From Planctomycetales bacterium (GTDB lineage Bacteria > Planctomycetota > Phycisphaerae > SM23-33), in the NCBI GenBank assembly GCA_030612725.1, contig JAUWNJ010000008.1, positions 60,760-124,759 of the forward strand: a stretch of 64,000 nucleotides of DNA. The letters run 5' to 3'. The notes under the pieces are model-generated. The model made no database searches, was not told where the DNA came from, and was given only the letters and a program-made list of their open reading frames with translations. Position 1 is the stretch's first letter; the number at the start of each line of letters is the position of its first letter. This document shows, piece after piece, positions 1-7,102 of the stretch. The position numbers and the translations under genes are program-made.

Positions 1-457
1 TGACAGCCTCGGCCGTCATCTCGCCGGTGAGGACCGGTCTGATCGTGTCGAGGGCCGTGAAGTGCATGTACACCGCGTCGGACCTGTTCGGAGGATTGCC
101 GTTATCTTCGACCAGCAGTTCGAGGTCCACGCGGGTGTCCTGGACGGCCTTCACGCGGGCCTCGGTCTCCGCGTTGTCGAGGTCGCGGCTTTCCACCAGC
201 GGGAACATCCCGCCGTTGGTCTCTTCCCTCCTGATTGTAAGGATTTTCTTCACCACGTCCGTTGACGGGCTTACCGGTAAACTGATTTTGTACTCGATTA
301 CATCCATGCCATTTTCCTTTCGTTTAGAGATGGCTTCTACGAATCCAAAAGGCCCGACAGTCGGACCGTTTTTCTTGTGAAACATTCGATACGTGATCCA
401 CGCGCCCACGACGGCGACTGCGAAGCACACGATTGCTGCGATTATTGTTCCGTTCAT
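1..457 (-). CDS. Hypothetical membrane-anchored protein, 3' end cut by window edge
   Basis: Reading leftward from an ATG at 457 preceded by an AAAGGA-type ribosome site, the frame stays open to the window edge, giving at least 152 residues. The first 20 residues are hydrophobic (GTIIAAIVCFAVAVVGAWI) and look like a single N-terminal membrane anchor. The rest is soluble and charged. I do not recognise the family. It is the last visible gene of the leftward element operon, 8 bases after the preceding gene. An internal ATG at about residue 51 also has an AGGAAA upstream, so a shorter soluble form starting there is possible. Confidence 0.6.
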   Translation of the reverse strand, partial: MNGTIIAAIVCFAVAVVGAWITYRMFHKKNGPTVGPFGFVEAISKRKENGMDVIEYKISLPVSPSTDVVKKILTIRREETNGGMFPLVESRDLDNAETEARVKAVQDTRVDLELLVEDNGNPPNRSDAVYMHFTALDTIRPVLTGEMTAEAV

Positions 458-464
458 CCTGATC

Positions 465-1511
465 TCACTTTCCTTTTGTTACGCTGTTACGCCGCATCGC
501 TTTTATTCGCAGCTTGCCGACGCCGTTGGTGAGAAATAGGCCCAGGGGCGTCCTGGCGGGTGTCGGACGGTGGCCTATCTGGTGGGCGAGCGTGTACAAT
601 GTGTTTCCCGTCGCCTCGACGGGTCCGAGTTTCCCACCCATAACGTCCGCAGCCACATCGAGCAGACACTGGAAGTCAGCCTCCTCCTTCTCATCCGTTC
701 GCGTCCTGGCGGGCAAGTTGAGCATGTCCTCCCACGCGACAGCCATTTCGAAGGAGGGATCGGGTCGTATCTGCCCGCGGCGGTTTTGTCCTGAATCCGT
801 TGTTTCATTTCGAGGAGTAAAACTTAAGCGCTGCGCTGCGCTTGTTAAATCTTCTTTTGTTAATGCTTCTTCTGTTAGTGCTTTGGGCGCAAAATTTGCA
901 TGGGGGGGTGCAGAATTTTCCTGAATAGTGGAAAAATCTGCATGAGGGGGCGCAGAATTTTCCTGAATAGTGGAAAAATCTGCATGGGGGGGCGCTGTTG
1001 CTTGAGCGGGCGCTGCTTCGGCGGGTGTTGGGTCTGTTGGCGCTGTTTCTGCGGGTGCCGGCGTCGGCGCGATAACCGATTCGATGAATCGAGTGATCGC
1101 CGATTCGCCGGCGTAGATGTCCATGAGGCGGTTGATGAGTCCGGGGTCCACGCGACGGCTGTGTTCGGCAAGCCACCAGTCCAGTGGGGCGAAGGCGATT
1201 CGCCACAGCCCGCCGGGTCGGTATCGGAAGGCGTCGATGAGTACGGCTGCGTGGAGGCGTGCGACGCCGGTCGAAGCGCTCCGGCGTGACATGGCCGTCA
1301 TCGCCGCCAGGCGGTCCAGGCCGACGGCGACCGAGGTCGTCGCTCCTCGCAGGTGATGAAGAGCCGCTCGATAGACCGCCTTGTCGCTGGGTGTAAGGCC
1401 GACAATCGCCTCGATGATTACCGGCGCGGGCGAATAGAGACCGGCGGGCAAAAGAATGTCGCGGCATACGCGGCGGAATCGAGGCTCGGTGAATAATACG
1501 CCTTGTTTCAT
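465..1511 (-). CDS. Hypothetical element protein with 14-residue tandem repeats
   Basis: The start at 1511 is chosen because an AAAGGA site lies just upstream and the protein then begins MKQGVLFTEPRFR. The longer open frame upstream overlaps the next gene. The product is about 348 residues. Residues 1-160 look like winged-helix DNA-binding or replication-type segments (GLTPSDKAVYRAALHHL, LAAMTAMSRRSASTGVARL), an inference from helix spacing only. A low-complexity Pro/Ala linker follows, then two copies of a block containing APPHADFSTIQENS and a partial third copy. The function is unknown. A replication-initiation or helicase-loader-like role would fit the position in a phage operon but is not shown. 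Confidence 0.65.
   Translation of the reverse strand: MKQGVLFTEPRFRRVCRDILLPAGLYSPAPVIIEAIVGLTPSDKAVYRAALHHLRGATTSVAVGLDRLAAMTAMSRRSASTGVARLHAAVLIDAFRYRPGGLWRIAFAPLDWWLAEHSRRVDPGLINRLMDIYAGESAITRFIESVIAPTPAPAETAPTDPTPAEAAPAQATAPPHADFSTIQENSAPPHADFSTIQENSAPPHANFAPKALTEEALTKEDLTSAAQRLSFTPRNETTDSGQNRRGQIRPDPSFEMAVAWEDMLNLPARTRTDEKEEADFQCLLDVAADVMGGKLGPVEATGNTLYTLAHQIGHRPTPARTPLGLFLTNGVGKLRIKAMRRNSVTKGK
897..996. repeat. 42-base tandem repeat inside a coding region
   Basis: Two nearly identical 42-base units (897-938 and 939-980) and the beginning of a third (981-996) differ at only a few G/A and T/C positions. The unit length is a multiple of three, so it adds whole 14-residue blocks to the encoded protein without a frameshift. 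Copy number probably varies between strains. Confidence 0.85.
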
Positions 1512-1608
1512 GTTTTCTTCGGTCCTTTTATCCCCCGGCAGTGCCGGGGGTTTTGTCTTCGGATCAGGGCGAGGCCTCGCGGCCAAGCCAAGTGAATTCC
1601 TGAAAAAA

Positions 1609-1869
1609 TCACCGCCGCATTTCGCCGGGCGTCGGCGCGGCGGCCTTTGCGACGGCGTCGGCTTCGGCGGTTTGCTGCGCCAGCGCCCAGTCCTGGGCCT
1701 GGCGGGTGTGGCACCAAGTCCTAATGACATCCAGTAACCCCGGCGGGAAAAGCGACTCCAAAGCAAAATCCGGCCAGACCGTCACGTTGGCTCCGGCGTC
1801 CTCGTCGACGATGCTGATATTGATTCCGAGGACACCCACATCCTTTCTGTTTCGATACGTCTCGCTCAT
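1609..1869 (-). CDS. Small hypothetical element protein
   Basis: The 86-residue product starts MSETYRNRKDVGVLGINI at 1869, where the ATG overlaps the stop of the preceding gene in an ATGA-type junction. It has a central segment rich in acidic and hydrophobic residues (SIVDEDAGANVTVWPDFAL) and an Ala-rich C-terminus. I recognise no domain. Translational coupling to the neighbouring genes supports it as a real member of the leftward operon. Confidence 0.6.
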   Translation of the reverse strand: MSETYRNRKDVGVLGINISIVDEDAGANVTVWPDFALESLFPPGLLDVIRTWCHTRQAQDWALAQQTAEADAVAKAAAPTPGEMRR

Positions 1870-2213
1870 GCGGGGGCCCCTTTCCCGGCTCTTACGCCTG
1901 CTTCGAGGGCTTCGTCTGCGGTGGGTCGTCCTTTGGATGCGGGGCCGAAGATTGGATGGGCGCATCGAAAAAGTCGCTCTATCCGTAAGCGTGTTTCGAC
2001 GTCGTGATGCCAGGCGAAATAGCCCAGATTGTCCCGCTCAATTTTTTCGGCCGCGAATCTGGAAATAGTGCCGAATCGCATATTACGTTCAACAAGGGCT
2101 TCAAGGTACGTATCTGCCTCGGCTTGGTCGGTGATGTCCATTGCCGGGCAATACAAGTCCCCAATGGTAACCTTGTCGGGAAACCGCAGTTTGTCTGATG
2201 TGCTTTGCGTCAT
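1866..2213 (-). CDS. Small hypothetical element protein
   Basis: The product has 115 residues, starts MTQSTSDKLRFPDKVTIGD, and overlaps both neighbours by four bases (ATGA). It is acidic in its first half and contains a plausible helical segment (AEADTYLEALVERNMRFGTI) followed by AAEKIERDNLGYFAWHHDV, which is a common look for phage accessory proteins. No catalytic motif is evident and the family is not recognised. Confidence 0.65.
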   Translation of the reverse strand: MTQSTSDKLRFPDKVTIGDLYCPAMDITDQAEADTYLEALVERNMRFGTISRFAAEKIERDNLGYFAWHHDVETRLRIERLFRCAHPIFGPASKGRPTADEALEAGVRAGKGAPA

Positions 2214-2614
2214 TTCACTTCCCCTGTTTTCGTGTCGATGGGTTCGCCCTTCTGTGTGCAGATTGCACCCTGGCGTGGCGGCTGGGCCGTTGAGCCGCTC
2301 CGCCGGACGAACAGGGCGTCCCTGTCATCCTGCGTCTGACCGGCGGTGGCTGCGGAAACGACGGGGGGACGGTTGGGTAAGGCCGATTTGATTTCGCCCT
2401 TGATGCTAAAATCGTGCTTGTCCCGGCCTTCAAACTTGACCGTAACGGCCAATGTCAGTTTGCCCGTGGCGCCTTTGGCCAGTTCCTTGCCGTGCTTGCG
2501 AACGTAGGCGATCATGTGCTCCTGGAGTTCGCCGAACGCTTCGTTGGCGTTCTGGACGAATTCGCCTTCCTCAATCAAATTGAGGACCAGCGGTACGAAT
2601 CGTGTTGCTGCCAT
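2210..2614 (-). CDS. Hypothetical phage-type protein
   Basis: The start at 2614 is preferred because AGGAG lies upstream, giving MAATRFVPLVLNLIEEG and 134 residues. The protein has an N-terminal helical half and a beta-rich middle (KLTLAVTVKFEGRDKHDFSIKG), then a disordered Pro/Gln tail that ends near the next ATGA overlap. It lies directly downstream of the DUF2303-like gene, and this pairing of a DUF2303 protein with a small companion is common in phage early operons. The function is unknown. Confidence 0.65.
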   Translation of the reverse strand: MAATRFVPLVLNLIEEGEFVQNANEAFGELQEHMIAYVRKHGKELAKGATGKLTLAVTVKFEGRDKHDFSIKGEIKSALPNRPPVVSAATAGQTQDDRDALFVRRSGSTAQPPRQGAICTQKGEPIDTKTGEVK

Positions 2615-2656
2615 TTTTGACGCTCCTTTCTGTTTCACGGATTACTTTTCCGTTGC

Positions 2657-3529
2657 CTAGTTCTTGTTCGCCTGTGGTGTCTTGACGTAATCCCACGCCT
2701 GGTGGCCCGTGAAGCCGAGCGATACGATCCAGTAGCCATTGGTGTCGGCAGCCTTGACCTGGTCGAACATCTGCATGAAGCAGTCCACTTTGGCCTGCAC
2801 CAGGTCGCCGGTCGTCACGAACACCCAAATCTTGTTCGGTTCGGCCGAGCGGGTCTGGAGCGTTATGTCCAATCCGACGAATCGTTCTTCGGTCCCCACG
2901 TAGATAGGAATGGACAGCTCGATGATCGTCGGCAGGTCAACCACATCTTCCTTTTCCTCGCTCTGAATCTGCGTCTTGACCAGAATGCCGTTGAGGGATT
3001 CGTTGCCTCGGCCTCGGTGCATTTCAATGCTTGTGGATGCCTTGACCTGACTCATGATGTGGATGAGTTCCATCCCGGCCGGTTCGGTGATGGCCTTGCG
3101 GTTGAACATCAGGAAGTCCACAAAATCGTCCAGTTCGATCTTTCTTTCGGTCACCAGTTCTTCCCACGGTTTCCACAGGGGGTGGACGACAGGGCGGAAC
3201 TGTATGACCTCGAATCCCTTTTCCGCCTTTTCGTCCAGCACGGCGTATATGACGCCTTCGTTCACGTCACCGAGCACCACCGTATTCTTGGTGCCGAATT
3301 TCTTGAGGTATTCGCCCATGCCCTCTGCCGAGTGGAACAGGTGCGCCCTTCGCGGGCTTTCGCTGCGGACGGGCGCAAGTGGCTCAATTTGCTTCCGTTG
3401 CAGTGTGACGGTGCTGGTTTTTCCAGATTTACCGACATCGCGGATGATGGTGATGACGTTTTCCTCCCCTTCCGGGACGTTTCTTAAAGCGTCGCTGATT
3501 ACAGATTGGTCTTGGTTGTTCTTTTCCAT
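2657..3529 (-). CDS. DUF2303 (YfdQ-like) phage protein
   Basis: The 290-residue product starts MEKNNQDQSVISDALRN, with an AGGAA site upstream of 3529. It shows the layout I associate with DUF2303: an N-terminal segment ending in PRRAHLFHSAEGMGEYLKKF, a VVLGDVNEGVIYAVLDE strand pair, then HPLWKPWEELV and DDFVDFLMFNRKAI. The C-terminal half is beta-rich. DUF2303 proteins are widespread in prophage early regions and their biochemical role is not established. The family call rests on pattern recognition from the sequence only. Confidence 0.7.
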   Translation of the reverse strand: MEKNNQDQSVISDALRNVPEGEENVITIIRDVGKSGKTSTVTLQRKQIEPLAPVRSESPRRAHLFHSAEGMGEYLKKFGTKNTVVLGDVNEGVIYAVLDEKAEKGFEVIQFRPVVHPLWKPWEELVTERKIELDDFVDFLMFNRKAITEPAGMELIHIMSQVKASTSIEMHRGRGNESLNGILVKTQIQSEEKEDVVDLPTIIELSIPIYVGTEERFVGLDITLQTRSAEPNKIWVFVTTGDLVQAKVDCFMQMFDQVKAADTNGYWIVSLGFTGHQAWDYVKTPQANKN

Positions 3530-3584
3530 TTTGCGTTCCTTTCTTTTATTGGTTTTTCCTGGTCCCATGACTTAATCCCTGCTT

Positions 3585-3776
3585 TCAGGGCCTGAACGTC
3601 TTTCCTATACTCGGATGTCCTTCGATCATTGAGATAATCATGCTCCGCAGTTTCGCTTCGATTATGTCCATCGCCTCGGTGCTGACGCGTTCGCACGGCC
3701 AGTGCTTCCGTCTTTTGGCCCACTGATCGAGGATGAACTTTCTCGTCGCTCTTTTGTTCAGCAGTGATCCGTTCAT
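3585..3776 (-). CDS. Small basic protein, possible histone-fold-like
   Basis: This 63-residue basic protein starts MNGSLLNKRATRKFILD. A first helix is followed by RVSTEAMDIIEAKLRSMIIS, then HPSIGKTFRP. The order of a short helix, an RVS-type loop, a long helix and a GKT loop resembles histone-fold singlets seen in bacteria and phages, but the third helix is absent or very short. It lies between two tightly spaced small genes of the operon. The DNA-binding role is inference; the reading frame itself is well supported by its packing with the neighbours. Confidence 0.6.
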   Translation of the reverse strand: MNGSLLNKRATRKFILDQWAKRRKHWPCERVSTEAMDIIEAKLRSMIISMIEGHPSIGKTFRP

Positions 3777-3777
3777 T

Positions 3778-3891
3778 TCAGCATCCCTGTATGCAAAACA
3801 TAATGCCGGCGGCGATCAGGCACACGCCGGACTCCTTACTGTGCTCATACGAGCCCGCGACGATCAGCATGATTCCGATTGCTACGGTCAA
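3778..3891 (-). CDS. Very small hydrophobic protein, TTG start
   Basis: The 37-residue frame begins with TTG at 3891, overlapping the TGA of the preceding gene. A GGAG lies seven bases upstream. Two hydrophobic stretches (VAIGIMLIVAGS and VCLIAAGIMFCI) separated by a charged turn suggest a membrane hairpin. Its stop lies two bases before the next ATG. It fits an otherwise empty slot in a tightly packed operon. No function can be assigned. Confidence 0.45.
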   Translation of the reverse strand: MTVAIGIMLIVAGSYEHSKESGVCLIAAGIMFCIQGC

Positions 3892-4148
3892 TTCATGCTC
3901 CCTGCATAGAATTCCTGCACGTAGTCGCCGCCGGGTCCTATCTTCACCAGTGGGATCGCCCGCTGGGTCGGATATACAGATGGTCGTGCTCCCGAAATCT
4001 GCCGGTCGAGTTGTTCGAGCCGTGCCCGGAGTTTCCTGTTACTGTTGTCGAGTCGGCGAATCTTTATTCGCAGGTGGATGATGCGCACGGACAGTCGCAG
4101 GATTTCCCAAACAGCTGATAGTTTTTCAGACACATTTAGTCTCCTCAT
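3888..4148 (-). CDS. Small coiled-coil protein
   Basis: The 86-residue frame from the ATG at 4148 (MRRLNVSEKLSAVWEIL) has a long Arg/Leu-rich helical segment (IRRLDNSNRKLRARLEQLDRQI) typical of a short coiled coil, followed by a Pro/Gly-rich tail. It overlaps the preceding gene by about 23 bases, and the ribosome site is weak. The family is unknown. Phage lysis-accessory or packaging factors can look like this, but nothing here decides it. Confidence 0.5.
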   Translation of the reverse strand: MRRLNVSEKLSAVWEILRLSVRIIHLRIKIRRLDNSNRKLRARLEQLDRQISGARPSVYPTQRAIPLVKIGPGGDYVQEFYAGSMN

Positions 4149-4365
4149 AAAGGACTTTATAGGCATTGTTTATCTGCTGTGCCGTCTGATAGCATTCAAT
4201 CTTCATGAGCGCTTCGACCAGGGCCACCAGGTGCAAAGGTAGCGTCTCCGGGCGCTCTTCAATCTGGCGAACGAGGGCCACTACATAATCCACGTGTTCG
4301 GATTTGATTCCGCACTGGTCGAGCCGTGCCCGCATCTGTTCGAGTGTTTCGACTCCTTCTACCAT
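4126..4365 (-). CDS. Small hypothetical helical protein
   Basis: The start at 4365 is preferred because GGAGGGG lies immediately upstream, giving MVEGVETLEQMRARLDQCG and 79 residues. The sequence is predicted almost entirely helical, with YVVALVRQIEERPE in the middle. It overlaps the preceding gene stop by seven bases. No known domain is recognised. Confidence 0.6.
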   Translation of the reverse strand: MVEGVETLEQMRARLDQCGIKSEHVDYVVALVRQIEERPETLPLHLVALVEALMKIECYQTAQQINNAYKVLYEETKCV

Positions 4366-4778
4366 GGGACCCCTCCGGCTTCGCCGATAACGGCGTTGAT
4401 TTCCTCTTCGATGGCGACGGCCTCGTTCCGCAGATCGAGTTTCTCCTGCGAGCCGAATCTGCATGAGCACATCTCGCAATCGAGGTTTCGCAGTCGCCGG
4501 ACCTTTCGCAGCGCCTCCAGCATTCGCGGCGCGGTTGCGATCAGGTGAACGCCATCATCGAGGGCTTTGTCATCCCCGTCGAAACCTGCCGTTGAATCCT
4601 TTTTCCCGATCTCGGTGATGGCGTGAAGAAGGTCGTCCTCCGCAAAGCCCAGCCGGTTAGCCGCACAGGTTCTTGTCGGGAAATCGTTAGAACGAATGTC
4701 GGGGATACTCTCCGCCAGTTCGCGTAACATTTTTTTCAACGCTTCCGCCAATTCCGGCGTGTGTTCCGATTCGCTCAT
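4359..4778 (-). CDS. Phage accessory protein, paralogue of the next upstream gene
   Basis: The 139-residue protein shares its C-terminal half with the product of 4775-5152: APRMLEALRKVRRLRNLDCE, a variable Cys-containing patch, then an EEEINAVIGEAGG end. The APxxLEALxK motif is frequent in small phage proteins of unknown role. The N-terminal half differs from the paralogue. A cluster CEMCSC could bind metal. The ATGA overlap with the upstream copy implies tandem duplication and translational coupling. Confidence 0.65.
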   Translation of the reverse strand: MSESEHTPELAEALKKMLRELAESIPDIRSNDFPTRTCAANRLGFAEDDLLHAITEIGKKDSTAGFDGDDKALDDGVHLIATAPRMLEALRKVRRLRNLDCEMCSCRFGSQEKLDLRNEAVAIEEEINAVIGEAGGVPW

Positions 4779-5152
4779 AATGCTTCCCCTTCGGCCTTGG
4801 CAACGACGTCGTTGATTTCATCCTCGATCCGGTTGGCTTCTCTCCGCAGTTCGTTGCGGCCGAGTGCGTCGAGTTTTCGATTTGTGAGAATGGTGCATTC
4901 AAGGCTCCGCAGCCGCTTGGCCTTTTTGAGGACCTCCAGCATTCGCGGTGCGCTTATGAGCAGGTTGATAGTTGCGATACACTGCTCGATGATCCGTGGC
5001 GTTTCGCCAAAAAGAATGAGAGTATCGCCGTTACCATCCAGAATTGCAGTGGGCGTCAACAACCCTCCCTGTTCGTCGAATTTCGCGGGTCTGCATATCC
5101 ACGGTGCTGGTGCGTGTCCCGCCGCCGCCGAAGGTTTTTGTTGTTTGTTCAT
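4775..5152 (-). CDS. Phage accessory protein, tandem paralogue
   Basis: The 125-residue product starts MNKQQKPSAAAGHAPAPWIC. Its first half (GLLTPTAILDGNGDTLILFG, then RIIEQCIATINLLISAP) resembles phage proteins that end this segment with an xAPELLEAL-type helix. The second half matches the neighbouring gene product at 4359-4778 (APRMLEVLKKAKRLRSLEC, then NRIEDEINDVVAKAEG). The two copies overlap by four bases. The function is unknown, but duplication followed by N-terminal divergence is visible. Confidence 0.65.
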   Translation of the reverse strand: MNKQQKPSAAAGHAPAPWICRPAKFDEQGGLLTPTAILDGNGDTLILFGETPRIIEQCIATINLLISAPRMLEVLKKAKRLRSLECTILTNRKLDALGRNELRREANRIEDEINDVVAKAEGEAL

Positions 5153-5418
5153 CTCTGCACCTCCGCGATTTCAGGCCCTTCCACCTCGCCCGTACCGTTA
5201 CAGTGGGGACAAACGGGGTTTTCGAGTGAGGCTGTCAAATAATTCAAGGATTCCAAAAGGTAACGAACATCGGCTTGCAAATGGGCAATCGCCGATCTCC
5301 ACTCATATGGGATAGGTTCCTTTTTTCCGTCGGACCGCTGTGCGAATACAATAGCGACTCGACGGGGCTTGGGCGGCATATCCAGTTTTCCTGCACCTTT
5401 ACAACAAGGACATATCAT
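5149..5418 (-). CDS. Small protein with two CxxCxGxG zinc-type motifs
   Basis: The start at 5418 forms an ATGA junction with the Topo VI-A-like gene upstream, giving 89 residues. The protein begins MICPCCKGAGK and has a second motif CPHCNGTGE about 60 residues later. These are DnaJ-type CxxCxGxG half-sites that together can hold one or two Zn ions. The middle is helical. Coupling to the Topo VI-A-like gene suggests they act together, but that is inference. Confidence 0.65.
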   Translation of the reverse strand: MICPCCKGAGKLDMPPKPRRVAIVFAQRSDGKKEPIPYEWRSAIAHLQADVRYLLESLNYLTASLENPVCPHCNGTGEVEGPEIAEVQR

Positions 5419-6293
5419 TTCTGATCCTCCGCGAACTGCTGTAGTTGCCTGCGATACTCGGATTCTCTTTTGACTGAAGTGTTCCATCGCTTGTCATCAC
5501 GAAGGGCCATTACCGACGAGCGAATCAGGTCCACCATCGCCGAGGGTTCCAGGGCGTCGAGTTCCCAACTCTCATCGCCGAATTCAGCGACGTATGCGGC
5601 GAACCTGGAATCCGTCATCTTGGCCGGATTGGGTGGCGGGTTGAACTTTTCGATTTGGTCCATGTTCAAAGCGAGCCGTCGCACCTCGAGGCCGCCCATA
5701 AACAATTCGAGGCGGTCGGTGATGTCGCGGGTCATGTCGATGCCGGACGGGTCGTGGTCGCCAAAGTGCAGTATGACAGGCGTTTGGCTGTGATATGCCG
5801 CGAACGCCTTGAGCCGCATGGCGCTCGACCACATTTCACTTTGGCTCGTGTAGCCACGGCAGCACAAAAACGGAATGTCCATTTCGCGGCATATGCCCTC
5901 CACGACGCCAGCCAGCGCTTCCTTTTCAATCCACACCTCCGGTCGATAGTCCTGGCGGTTCCATTTATCCAGGCGGAATTCCTGGGCGCAAACTTCGACG
6001 ATCTCCGCCGGGCTTTCCCAATGGGAAACGGTTTGCAGTTTGCGTGTGCGGTCCTCGATGGAGCCCCAATCAATCATTCCGGCAAGGCGACCATCGTTGA
6101 TAATTGACCCCAACCGCTTGTAACTGCGCTGTGTGTTCGGGATGCGATCACGGGCGACGAATTGGTAGTACAGCTGCCGGAGCGTCAACTTGAACCCTTG
6201 TGTTCGGTATTCGGCGATGATGTCATTCGCCAGAGATATAATCTCCAGGCTGGAAGCCCTGAAATTTTTCTCGATGTAAGGAATTTTGGGCAT
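5415..6293 (-). CDS. Stand-alone Topo VI-A/Spo11-like Toprim protein
   Basis: The 292-residue protein carries LTLRQLYYQFVARD near residue 37, comparable to the catalytic-tyrosine segment of Topo VI-A/Spo11 (consensus KRDIYY). WIEKEALAGVVEGI follows around residue 120, then a CCRGYTSQSE loop and ILHFGDHDPSGIDM around residue 175. The last matches the Toprim Asp-x-Asp motif, close to the DADPYG of Topo VI-A. The first Glu and the Asp pair would bind Mg. No B subunit is seen in the window. Mini-A type Topo VI-A homologues are known from mobile elements, so this is the most likely identity. DNA cleavage or relaxation activity is inferred. Confidence 0.65.
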   Translation of the reverse strand: MPKIPYIEKNFRASSLEIISLANDIIAEYRTQGFKLTLRQLYYQFVARDRIPNTQRSYKRLGSIINDGRLAGMIDWGSIEDRTRKLQTVSHWESPAEIVEVCAQEFRLDKWNRQDYRPEVWIEKEALAGVVEGICREMDIPFLCCRGYTSQSEMWSSAMRLKAFAAYHSQTPVILHFGDHDPSGIDMTRDITDRLELFMGGLEVRRLALNMDQIEKFNPPPNPAKMTDSRFAAYVAEFGDESWELDALEPSAMVDLIRSSVMALRDDKRWNTSVKRESEYRRQLQQFAEDQK

Positions 6294-6308
6294 TTCTATT
6301 TCCGTGAC

Positions 6309-6857
6309 TCAATAATTACGTTCAAACGCCGCACGCCCCACGCGAGGGCCTCGGTGTTCGGCGGGAACGGGCTTTTCCGGCGTAGCGTTGGACGCCGTAC
6401 TTGGCCCGCTCGACCGCCTGTCCGCCGGGATGCCACTAACCCGACGGTTTTCGGCAGCGACGCCTTCGACGAATGTCAGGGCGGGCGGACATAGGTAGTC
6501 CGAGCCGTGCGCTGGTCCGTGCGCTGATCGTCCGTTATCGGCTAAGCCGTTCCGCCCGCCCTGAGTTATATCGAAAGGCCCGCCCTGATTCTGATTGTAA
6601 ATATCGTGCGCCGCCGCCCGTTCCACGTGAACGGGCCTGGTATTTGGGGGAACAACCTGGTGGAATCTATGCCGGGCTGTAACCAGTGCCGCCGTGCCGG
6701 CGACGCACAGTAGTAGAGGGATTAGGGTTTTGGGATTAGGGACTTGGCTGTTTTCCCGCAAGGGACGCTTCGCGTTGCCGTTGCCCAGTCCCTCTTCGAG
6801 CCTGAGCCTCAGAGCCGAAGGCAAGTCCCCAGTCCCAAGTCCCTGTCTGTTCAACAC
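6309..6857 (-). CDS. Hypothetical protein whose 5' end is built from heptamer repeats
   Basis: A GTG start at 6857 overlaps the preceding stop and has a perfect AGGAGG nine bases upstream, which makes translation credible. The first 35 codons read through two inverted arrays of 7-base words (6716-6850), encoding QGLGTGDLP and later NSQVPNPKTLIPLL. A hydrophobic segment (LIPLLLCVAGTAALVTA) suggests a membrane anchor. The remaining 120 residues are Pro/Gly/Arg-rich with no recognisable fold. Coding beyond the array is uncertain, since opposite-strand frames are also open here. Confidence 0.45.
   Translation of the reverse strand: MLNRQGLGTGDLPSALRLRLEEGLGNGNAKRPLRENSQVPNPKTLIPLLLCVAGTAALVTARHRFHQVVPPNTRPVHVERAAAHDIYNQNQGGPFDITQGGRNGLADNGRSAHGPAHGSDYLCPPALTFVEGVAAENRRVSGIPADRRSSGPSTASNATPEKPVPAEHRGPRVGRAAFERNY
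6716..6850. repeat. Inverted pair of 7-base-word arrays
   Basis: Around 6718-6747 the words GGGATTA, GGGTTTT, GGGATTA and GGGACTT follow each other at exact 7-base spacing. Around 6824-6850 the complement-type words AGTCCCC, AGTCCCA and AGTCCCT follow, ending in CTGTCTGTTC. The two arrays are inverted relative to each other, with about 76 bases between them. The same word family, with the same TCCCT-x-TCTGT ending, recurs at 40991-41021 and 63871-63914. Confidence 0.8.
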
Positions 6858-7102
6858 AAGAGTGCCTCCTTGTCTTTTTCCGGCTTGAGTGCGTCGGCGA
6901 TTATGCGGTCGATGGAGGCCGCGACGTACCGCCTGGTGGGTTTCCCGCCGGACGACGAGGGGATCATGACGAAGCGGAGTCCCCTGGCCCGGAGGCGGTC
7001 GGAGAGGGCGTAGAAGGTGGTGCGGCCCATACCGAGGCGCCTGGCGGCTTCGGCTGCCGTCAGGAGTTTCGCTTCGGCGGATTGTCCCGCGGTCTGCCTC
7101 AT
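6851..7102 (-). CDS. Excisionase-like helix-turn-helix protein
   Basis: The 83-residue product contains LLTAAEAARRLGMGRTTFYAL followed by a basic wing and a GKPTRRYVAASIDRIIADAL end. This is the MerR/AlpA-type excisionase fold (an HTH with the 'AAxxLG...TxY' signature). It lies just downstream of the repressor pair of the element. Such proteins bend att-site DNA or control excision, or act as small transcription factors. It overlaps the preceding gene by four bases. Confidence 0.7.
   Translation of the reverse strand: MRQTAGQSAEAKLLTAAEAARRLGMGRTTFYALSDRLRARGLRFVMIPSSSGGKPTRRYVAASIDRIIADALKPEKDKEALLC

Noticed and set aside
897..1000. A possible CRISPR array, because of two near-identical units
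   Set aside because: The units are contiguous 42-base copies with no spacers and lie in frame inside a gene; there is no Cas gene in the window.
3499..3723. A 74-codon frame overlapping the start of the DUF2303 gene
   Set aside because: It conflicts with the better-supported 3585-3776 frame and with the DUF2303 start, and has no ribosome site.
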